The notes under the pieces were generated by a model. That model made no database searches and was not told where the DNA came from. It worked only from the letters and a program-made list of their open reading frames with translations. The position numbers and the translations under genes are program-made. Source: Armatimonadota bacterium (lineage in GTDB: Bacteria; Armatimonadota; Armatimonadia; Armatimonadales; Armatimonadaceae). From it: DNA of 11,379 bases. The stretch is from NCBI GenBank assembly GCA_030833025.1, contig JAURHZ010000054.1, positions 1-11,379 of the forward strand, in the 5' to 3' direction. Below are positions 6,833 to 11,379 of this stretch, in pieces. Position 1 is the stretch's first letter. The number at the start of each line of letters is the position of its first letter.

Positions 6833-8305
6833 CTAGCCAATACAAATAAGCTGAGTCATCGTACGGTGGTAAAGCTTGCCATCGACAGGCGTAGGGGTAT
6901 TCAGGCTCCACGTCCCACCGACAGTTCCAAGGTCATTTACACCGAGGATGGCACGGTCATCGAGGGTACGCGCATGACCATCAAGGACATATGTTGTCCC
7001 GTTCATCATCGTCCAATAAATGGCGCCACCCGCAACCACCGGGCTGCCAATAAAGCACCAGTACCAACCATCCCGCTTGGAACGCGTATCGGATGCGACA
7101 TCTATGCCGCGGCTATTGATGGTTCGCGCTTCGACATTGGTGCCATAGACACCGGGGGCCGTTGGCAGCTCAAGGTATTCCGTGGCACCCGTCTTCGTAT
7201 TGACACGTCCGACGCAGTACATCGGGCCAACAGGACCACCGCCATACTCAGCACGAATAGAACTGAAGCAGAGGAACCAGTGCCAATCGCCAACCACGAT
7301 ATTCGAGAACCAGGCGGGGAATACGCGGAAGCCCTTTGCCTTGATGTTTACATTTTTCTCGGTCACATACCGCTTTGATGCTTTGTCATAGGTTCGAACC
7401 GTGGCATTTTCACCGAGCTTATGTACGGCTACTTCCTTGCCTGTGCGGCTATCAAGGACACGATGCATGCCTGTGTCTTCATCAAGCCAAAAGGCCCGAT
7501 CACGGTTCCAATGCATGTTGTAGAGCGCCTTGCCAGGAATGTCTGCTTTCCAGATCGTTTTACCTTCGGAACCCTTTGCGAGCGACACGAGCGAGAGACC
7601 ACTTGGGCCTTCAGGGACATCATGGTGTCCGCCACGTCCAATCATGACTGCCGGCTGGCCGGAATGCGTCTTGCCAAAGACCGGGGTGTTGTAGTGGGTC
7701 AGGCCATCATCTGAGACCCAAAGGGTCTTTCCTGTTTTAGCATCGATTCCACGGATGTGGTTCCAGGGATCGGCCTGACGGCGAGGATCGCCGGTATCCC
7801 GAGGCTCGACGGAAAGCAATGTATTGCCAACAAGAATTGGCTCATATTGTTTGTTGAATGGCCGGCCCGTCGTCGGATCCCAGGTTCGGCGCCAGACCAC
7901 GCTTCCATCCGCCGCACAGCAAACAATGTGCCCGCTAGAGCTGGTAAACCAGACATGCGTCCCATTTGTAACTGGCGTTGGCGTACTCGAATCCGAAAAG
8001 CCATAGGCATATGGACTTTCTTCCTTCGCAGGCAAATCGATAGACCATAAAAGCTCGCCTGTGTTGGCATCTGCGGCATGCCCAACGACATTACCACCAT
8101 CCTTGCGGGATCGGGCATTACGAAGAGGCTCCATCGTGGTGAAGTAGAGGCGATCACCAAATTTAGCAATACCGGATTGCCCTGTTTCAGGAAGCTCGGT
8201 CTTGAACAGAATATTTCGGTTTTCGATGACACTCCAGCGCCGCGGAGCGCGCTCCTTTGTCGTCCAGCTTCCATCCGTTCCACCAGCTTGCGGCCACTCT
8301 GCCAT
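6833..8305 (-). CDS. PQQ-like beta-propeller repeat protein, no signal peptide
   Basis: With the start at 8305 the protein has 490 residues. The repeats follow the PQQ-propeller pattern of an Asp/Thr-Gly-Lys turn then a Trp: DANTGELLW (79-87), AADGSVVW (131-138), DAKTGKTLW (188-196) and SEGKTIW (246-252). More degenerate units lie near 284-292 and 368-376. The N-terminus contains WPQAGG, like the WPQ motif that opens many secreted proteins of this class, yet no hydrophobic signal precedes it. The longer frame reaches a TTG at 8389, but that lies in the tail of the previous gene's terminator. AAGGAG sits 8 bases before the ATG at 8305, so that start is chosen. No enzyme signature or quinone-binding set is evident. 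Two adjacent cysteines (129-130) lie in a blade strand and are probably not the disulfide of methanol dehydrogenase. The role is unknown: it could be a structural scaffold or a sugar- or polymer-related protein. The family call is firm; the function is open. Confidence 0.85.
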   Translation of the reverse strand: MAEWPQAGGTDGSWTTKERAPRRWSVIENRNILFKTELPETGQSGIAKFGDRLYFTTMEPLRNARSRKDGGNVVGHAADANTGELLWSIDLPAKEESPYAYGFSDSSTPTPVTNGTHVWFTSSSGHIVCCAADGSVVWRRTWDPTTGRPFNKQYEPILVGNTLLSVEPRDTGDPRRQADPWNHIRGIDAKTGKTLWVSDDGLTHYNTPVFGKTHSGQPAVMIGRGGHHDVPEGPSGLSLVSLAKGSEGKTIWKADIPGKALYNMHWNRDRAFWLDEDTGMHRVLDSRTGKEVAVHKLGENATVRTYDKASKRYVTEKNVNIKAKGFRVFPAWFSNIVVGDWHWFLCFSSIRAEYGGGPVGPMYCVGRVNTKTGATEYLELPTAPGVYGTNVEARTINSRGIDVASDTRSKRDGWYWCFIGSPVVAGGAIYWTMMNGTTYVLDGHARTLDDRAILGVNDLGTVGGTWSLNTPTPVDGKLYHRTMTQLICIG

Positions 8306-8341
8306 GTCAGAGACTCCTTCGTCACAGCGATTGATGTGCTC

Positions 8342-8347
8342 ATAATA
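8342..8347 (-). promoter_or_regulatory. Possible -10 element for the propeller gene
   Basis: On the - strand TATTAT lies about 36 bases before the ATG at 8305 and downstream of the terminator of the preceding gene. That is where an independent promoter would be expected. The matching -35 position (TCGAAA, 17 bases upstream) is poor, so this is only a candidate. Confidence 0.3.
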
Positions 8348-8389
8348 GCCGACGATGGATGGCGTTTCGACCTGCCCCATCAAATGCAA

Positions 8390-8418
8390 AATACGGCCCC
8401 CAACTTGGGAGCCGCATT
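8390..8418 (-). terminator. Intrinsic terminator after the outer membrane protein gene
   Basis: In the - transcript, 8418-8407 pairs with 8401-8390 over 12 positions, including two G-U pairs, around a five-base loop. TTTTGC follows. In the + transcript the two G-U pairs would be A-C mismatches, so the element is oriented for the - strand. It starts 30 bases beyond the stop of the 9557-8448 gene and separates it from the propeller gene. Confidence 0.75.
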
Positions 8419-8447
8419 GCTTTTTCCGAATCGAGCCTCACCGCATC

Positions 8448-9557
8448 CTAAAAACGAATCGACTTGACCAGTTCTAGAGGTTGTCCCTTGCCAAATGCGA
8501 CATCAAGGCCAAAGAGTCCAATACCATACGTCGATCCGCGGCTACTGGAATATCCTGCACGCAGGGCAAGCGGTCCAAATCGTTGCTCGGCACCAAGACG
8601 CATATCTTGGCGGCCAAAGAAGTCGGCGATATCGCCGGCGAGCGTCAACCCACTCTTGCGCATCGCCACTCCCACCGTTGTCGTTTGAATCAGTGGATCA
8701 ATCAACACATTGTTCTGGTCACGAAATGTCAGGTCAGGCTTTACAAAATTTTGTGTCACAAAACCCGCAGACCAATCAGCTCCGAGCAGTTTCGTGGATC
8801 CTGTGACACCGATATCCGTTGCAATACCAGTGCGCGAGAGGTTACTCTCACCCCCGAGTTCAGAGCCCGGTCCACTGGTGAATTCGCCATTGCTAAAGAC
8901 CGTGGCTTCATAGCGCGAATAAACAGCATTTAGCAGCTTGACACGGGCACCAACGGCAAGCTTGACAACTGGGGCAGACTTGCCAAGGCCCATGCGGACT
9001 GCCGGAAGCTGGATGCCGAGTCCAACAGATGGCAATGCATAAACTCCAACACCCGATATTTCTGCGCCGGCACCATTTGGGATAAGACCAATGCCGCCCG
9101 CATTCGCCCAGCTTTGCAGGGCAGCATTTGGGTTCAACTTGCCGCTAGCAACGCCACTCGCGCCAATTTCAAGGCTACCAACCTGAAAGGCTGTACCCAC
9201 ATTCAAGCCAAAAGTACTGCTTTGCGTCGCATAGGTGCGAGCCAGGAACGAGACCTGATCATCGAGGGCCGTTCCTGATTTATTGAAGAAGTCAGCGGTG
9301 TCTGAGAGGTTGCCGATATTACCAATGGCTCCTCCAGCACGAAGGCCGATGCGAGGAGTCTGCAACCGGATATCTCGTCCGCGGGCGAGGACTGCCGGGT
9401 TTGACAATCCACTGATACCGGCGCCAATACCCGCACCACCCATCGCCATCGCACGCGCATCCTGACCAATCGTCAAGCTGGACTGGGCATGGGCAAGCGT
9501 CGGTACAGCTGTAAGAAGTGCCGTCAGAAGAATCGAATTTACTACGCGTGTATTCAT
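8448..9557 (-). CDS. TraF/FadL-like outer membrane beta-barrel protein
   Basis: The protein has 369 residues. Residues 1-24 form a signal peptide: basic start MNTR, hydrophobic core ILLTALLTAV, and a probable cut after AHA before QSS. The mature start has GQDARAMAMGGAG, then GLSNPA (about 31-55). This resembles the N-terminal signature of barrel proteins annotated as TraF-like, PorV-like or OMPP1/FadL. The rest is Gly-rich alternating beta-strand. The chain ends KSIRF with a terminal Phe, the usual barrel-assembly signal, so an outer membrane location is predicted. The longest frame starts at 9620, but GGAG lies 7 bases before the ATG at 9557 and the signal peptide begins there, so 9557 is chosen. 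The TraF label in databases does not imply conjugation, and no conjugation gene is nearby. The gene lies 84 bases after ispG on the same strand and has its own terminator. The cargo is unknown. Confidence 0.82.
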   Translation of the reverse strand: MNTRVVNSILLTALLTAVPTLAHAQSSLTIGQDARAMAMGGAGIGAGISGLSNPAVLARGRDIRLQTPRIGLRAGGAIGNIGNLSDTADFFNKSGTALDDQVSFLARTYATQSSTFGLNVGTAFQVGSLEIGASGVASGKLNPNAALQSWANAGGIGLIPNGAGAEISGVGVYALPSVGLGIQLPAVRMGLGKSAPVVKLAVGARVKLLNAVYSRYEATVFSNGEFTSGPGSELGGESNLSRTGIATDIGVTGSTKLLGADWSAGFVTQNFVKPDLTFRDQNNVLIDPLIQTTTVGVAMRKSGLTLAGDIADFFGRQDMRLGAEQRFGPLALRAGYSSSRGSTYGIGLFGLDVAFGKGQPLELVKSIRF

Positions 9558-9641
9558 AAAATGGCTCCAAGCGCATGCATAACACGGCACACGCCGGATT
9601 ATCTTCGGTTTAGAGACCAATACACATCAGGGTAAATCGGG

Positions 9642-10844
9642 TTAAACTACCGGCTTTGGCTCCTGCCAGACGCCATCTTCCTTGAGTAATCGGACGAGTT
9701 CCTCAACTCCAACACTTTGGTCCACGGTACGTATTTCGTCGCGCTTGCGGTAAAGCGTGATCTTTCCGCCTGCTTTTCCAACATAGCCATAGTCAGCATC
9801 CGCCATTTCGCCGGGACCATTGACGATACATCCCATGACGGCAATATCAAGCCCGACGAGATGTTGTGTAGCGGCTTTGACCTTGGCGAGGACGCTTGGA
9901 AGATCAAATTTTGTGCGTCCACAGCTTGGGCAAGCGATGAACTCGACTTGAGTTTTTCGCAGACCAAGAGCCTGGAGGATCTCGTAGCAAACCGGCAGCT
10001 CCATGATGGGATCTTCGGAGAGGCTGACGCGAATCGTATCGCCGATGCCTTCGGCTAGCAGTGTTGCAATACCTGCGGTGGACTTGATACGAGCATACTG
10101 TCCATCCCCCGCTTCTGTTACGCCGAGGTGGAGCGGATAGTCCATATTCTCCTCTGCCATCCGTCGGGCCATCAAGCGATTTGCAGCGAGCATGATCGGT
10201 ACACGGGATGCCTTGAGGGAAATCACGAGGTTATGGTAGTCATGCTTCCGGCAGATGCGAAGGTACTCCATGGCGCTCTCGACCATCCCCTCAGGCGTGT
10301 CGCCGTACGTAACCAGCATCCGCTCTGCAAGCGAGCCATGGTTGACACCGATACGCATCGCGATATCGCGTCGCTTCACGACTTCCAGAACAGGAATCAG
10401 CGACTCTTCGATGGCAGCGCGTTGTTCATCATGTTCGGCATCCGTGAAGTCTGTTCGACCGGTGTGCTTGTTGAAGACAAAGAGACCAGGGTTGATGCGG
10501 ACTTTATCCACAAACTCAGCAACGGTGCGTGCGATGTCGGTGCCTTGGTGGTGGACATCTGCGACGATAGGGACATCGACGAGCCGGGCCTCGAGCTTGG
10601 CCTTAATTTCGCCAAGTTTGTGGGCTTCCATGAGGGATGGAGTTGTTACGCGAACGAGCTCGGCGCCTTTGCGTGCCATTTCGGTGATTTGTCGGACGCA
10701 AGAATCGACGTTTTTTGTTTCTTCTGTGATCATGCTTTGCACGACAACGGGATGTTCCGAGCCGATCCACACTTTACCGACGCGTACGCTGCGGGTTTTC
10801 CGGCGGGGGTAGGTGAGGGATAGGTTTGCGGATGGATTGCTCAT
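9642..10844 (-). CDS. ispG: 4-hydroxy-3-methylbut-2-enyl diphosphate synthase (MEP pathway)
   Basis: This 400-residue cytosolic iron-sulfur enzyme converts 2-C-methyl-D-erythritol 2,4-cyclodiphosphate to HMBPP, the penultimate step of the MEP route to isoprenoid precursors. The N-terminal TIM-barrel carries VVVQSM, IVADVHH, VRINPG, RIGVNHGSL and HLGVTEAGDG in the expected order. The C-terminal domain has the cluster ligands Cys305 and Cys308 (CPSCGR), Cys339 (GCIVNGPGE) and Glu346. The length and motifs such as FVFNKHTGRTDF and TLLAEGIGDTIRVSL match the roughly 400-residue cyanobacterial-type form. The protein is neither the shorter E. coli type nor the form with a large insertion. All ligands are present, so it should be active. 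The ATG at 10844 has only a weak AGG about 12 bases upstream. A structured leader lies further upstream. The next gene starts 84 bases after the stop, with no clear terminator between them. Confidence 0.97.
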   Translation of the reverse strand: MSNPSANLSLTYPRRKTRSVRVGKVWIGSEHPVVVQSMITEETKNVDSCVRQITEMARKGAELVRVTTPSLMEAHKLGEIKAKLEARLVDVPIVADVHHQGTDIARTVAEFVDKVRINPGLFVFNKHTGRTDFTDAEHDEQRAAIEESLIPVLEVVKRRDIAMRIGVNHGSLAERMLVTYGDTPEGMVESAMEYLRICRKHDYHNLVISLKASRVPIMLAANRLMARRMAEENMDYPLHLGVTEAGDGQYARIKSTAGIATLLAEGIGDTIRVSLSEDPIMELPVCYEILQALGLRKTQVEFIACPSCGRTKFDLPSVLAKVKAATQHLVGLDIAVMGCIVNGPGEMADADYGYVGKAGGKITLYRKRDEIRTVDQSVGVEELVRLLKEDGVWQEPKPVV

Positions 10845-10907
10845 GGATGCAGTTTACCTGCCGGATGAACATCTATGTCCATCTGAGAAGTTATCCATAA
10901 ATGAGGA

Positions 10908-10929
10908 ATGGCCAGCATGTGCTGGCCAT
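10908..10929 (-). other. Perfect 9-bp hairpin in the ispG upstream region
   Basis: ATGGCCAGC at 10908-10916 and GCTGGCCAT at 10921-10929 form a perfect stem around a four-base loop. It is about 64 bases before the ispG start. The - strand sequence after it (TCCTCATTTATGG) has no U-run, so a classical terminator is unlikely. A leader structure or an operator palindrome fits better. Confidence 0.55.
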
Positions 10930-10941
10930 CGGTTCGAGGGG

Positions 10942-10978
10942 GTGGCGGGCACCGTTAGTCTCTCCGGTGCTTCGCCAC
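10942..10978 (-). other. 12-bp interrupted hairpin in the ispG upstream region
   Basis: GTGGCG plus GCACCG (10942-10947 and 10949-10954) pair with CGGTGC plus CGCCAC (10965-10970 and 10973-10978). A small internal loop (one base against two) interrupts the stem, and the apical loop is ten bases. It lies 12 bases from the second hairpin, and no U-run follows it on the - strand. The pair looks like a structured leader, but it matches no riboswitch class I can recall. Confidence 0.55.
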
Positions 10979-11088
10979 GTATTGGTTGTATCAATTTGCC
11001 TGGTTTCTAGACACCGCTGAAATACCTGACTGATGTATGGATACCGCATAAGTCGCGTAAGGCCGCCATCGTGATCAGCTGTCCGGGT

Positions 11089-11118
11089 AAAGAAAAAGCC
11101 CGCATGGAGCTGCGGGCT
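11089..11118 (-). terminator. Terminator-like hairpin, copy 1 of an identical 30-base repeat
   Basis: AGCCCGCA and TGCGGGCT form an 8-bp stem with a six-base loop. In the - transcript TTTTTCTTT follows, a canonical U-tract. The 30 bases are identical to 11350-11379. This copy would end any - strand transcript that starts between the two copies. Confidence 0.8.
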
Positions 11119-11122
11119 GGAA

Positions 11123-11138
11123 AGGAGGAACATCAATG
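11123..11138 (+). promoter_or_regulatory. Strong Shine-Dalgarno site before tiny reading frames
   Basis: AGGAGG at 11123-11128 is followed by an ATG at 11136 (spacing 7) and an overlapping GTG at 11138 (spacing 9). The first opens a 25-codon frame (11136-11213). The second opens a 15-codon frame (11138-11185). The site is as good as any in the window, but no + promoter is evident. It could be chance. Confidence 0.3.
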
Positions 11139-11349
11139 TGGCGGAACCGGAAGTCACTCCGGACATCGCTACGTGCATATGCTAACGCTTCCCCCCTCAG
11201 CGCAACACCGTGAATGTACGGGAGTTTGGCTTGCGCGGTGAAAACCCGGTGATTTTGACATGAGGGAGAAATCTACTGGTACGTCGATGTGAATGTTCGA
11301 AAGCTTTGTAGATGGTGATCAGCCATTCGCGTGTGAGGATTTCTTAGGC

Positions 11350-11379
11350 AAAGAAAAAGCCCGCATGGAGCTGCGGGCT
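11350..11379 (-). terminator. Terminator-like hairpin, copy 2 of an identical 30-base repeat
   Basis: This copy matches 11089-11118 base for base and runs to the edge of the window, so the repeat may extend beyond it. In the - orientation the 8-bp stem is followed by TTTTTCTTT. It probably ends a - strand gene lying to the right of the window. Confidence 0.8.

Larger units (their letters stand above)
10845..11379. other. 535-base intergenic region rich in hairpins
   Basis: No convincing protein gene is seen on either strand. The region holds two strong hairpins upstream of ispG (10908-10929 and 10942-10978), two identical terminator-like hairpins (11089-11118 and 11350-11379), and a strong + strand ribosome binding site at 11123-11128 before tiny frames. 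I could not identify a promoter with a good -35 and -10 pair for ispG. Confidence 0.6.

Noticed and set aside
7916..7921. Adjacent cysteines in the propeller protein as a sign of methanol dehydrogenase
   Set aside because: They fall in the strand before AADGSVVW of a blade, and neither a signal peptide nor the other dehydrogenase features are present.
8306..8389. N-terminal extension of the propeller protein to a TTG at 8389
   Set aside because: The TTG lies in the U-rich tail of the previous gene's terminator, and the extension has no signal peptide. A strong ribosome site sits before 8305.
8448..9557. TraF-like label read as evidence for a conjugation region
   Set aside because: The similarity is to a broad outer membrane barrel group. 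No relaxase, coupling protein or pilus gene is present in the window.
10128..10823. 231-codon open frame on the + strand across ispG
   Set aside because: It is antisense to a clear ispG with all cluster ligands, and the predicted protein has the Cys/His-rich make-up of a shadow frame.
10891..11178. 95-codon - strand frame beginning at 11178
   Set aside because: It runs straight through the terminator hairpin at 11089-11118. Its Phe run is simply the U-tract read as codons.
11089..11379. Two-copy repeat considered as the start of a CRISPR array
   Set aside because: There are only two copies, the spacing is 231 bases, and each repeat is a hairpin with a U-tract typical of a terminator.

Overview
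The window is a compact bacterial chromosome segment of roughly 55% G+C by eye. The organism is probably a diderm bacterium. It encodes a beta-barrel outer membrane protein that ends in phenylalanine, a roughly 400-residue IspG of the kind found in cyanobacteria and some relatives, and a glutamyl-endopeptidase-type S9 peptidase related to the plant chloroplast enzyme. An Armatimonadota-like lineage is one guess, but the sequence alone does not settle the taxonomy. No transposon, phage, CRISPR or tRNA signal was seen.

Layout. Positions 1-6757 on the + strand form one tightly packed operon: the 3' end of an unrecognised protein (1-720), a glutamyl endopeptidase (717-3086), then two complete ABC-2 type transporter pairs in the order ATPase, permease, ATPase, permease (3086-4018, 4015-5022, 5019-5954, 5951-6757). 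Every junction is a stop/start overlap of 1 to 4 bases, which implies translational coupling. The promoter lies outside the window. A strong hairpin at 6782-6810 closes the operon and also serves the convergent gene on the other strand.

The - strand, read right to left, carries ispG (10844-9642), a TraF/FadL-like outer membrane barrel protein (9557-8448, followed by its own terminator) and a PQQ-type beta-propeller protein (8305-6833). Ribosome binding sites place the starts of the last two genes well inside their longest open frames.

The last 535 bases (10845-11379) hold no convincing protein gene but are rich in structure. There are two strong tandem hairpins upstream of ispG, and two identical 30-base terminator-like hairpins 261 bases apart that point to - strand transcripts. 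Just outside one of these hairpins, on the + strand, is a very good Shine-Dalgarno site in front of tiny overlapping reading frames.

The genes work as follows. The + operon couples a cytosolic peptidase to two ABC-2 exporters whose substrate is unknown. The - strand genes cover isoprenoid precursor synthesis (MEP pathway), an outer membrane barrel of unknown cargo, and a propeller protein of unknown role. No fully new system is proven here. The least explained items are the peptidase/double-exporter operon and the structured region right of ispG.
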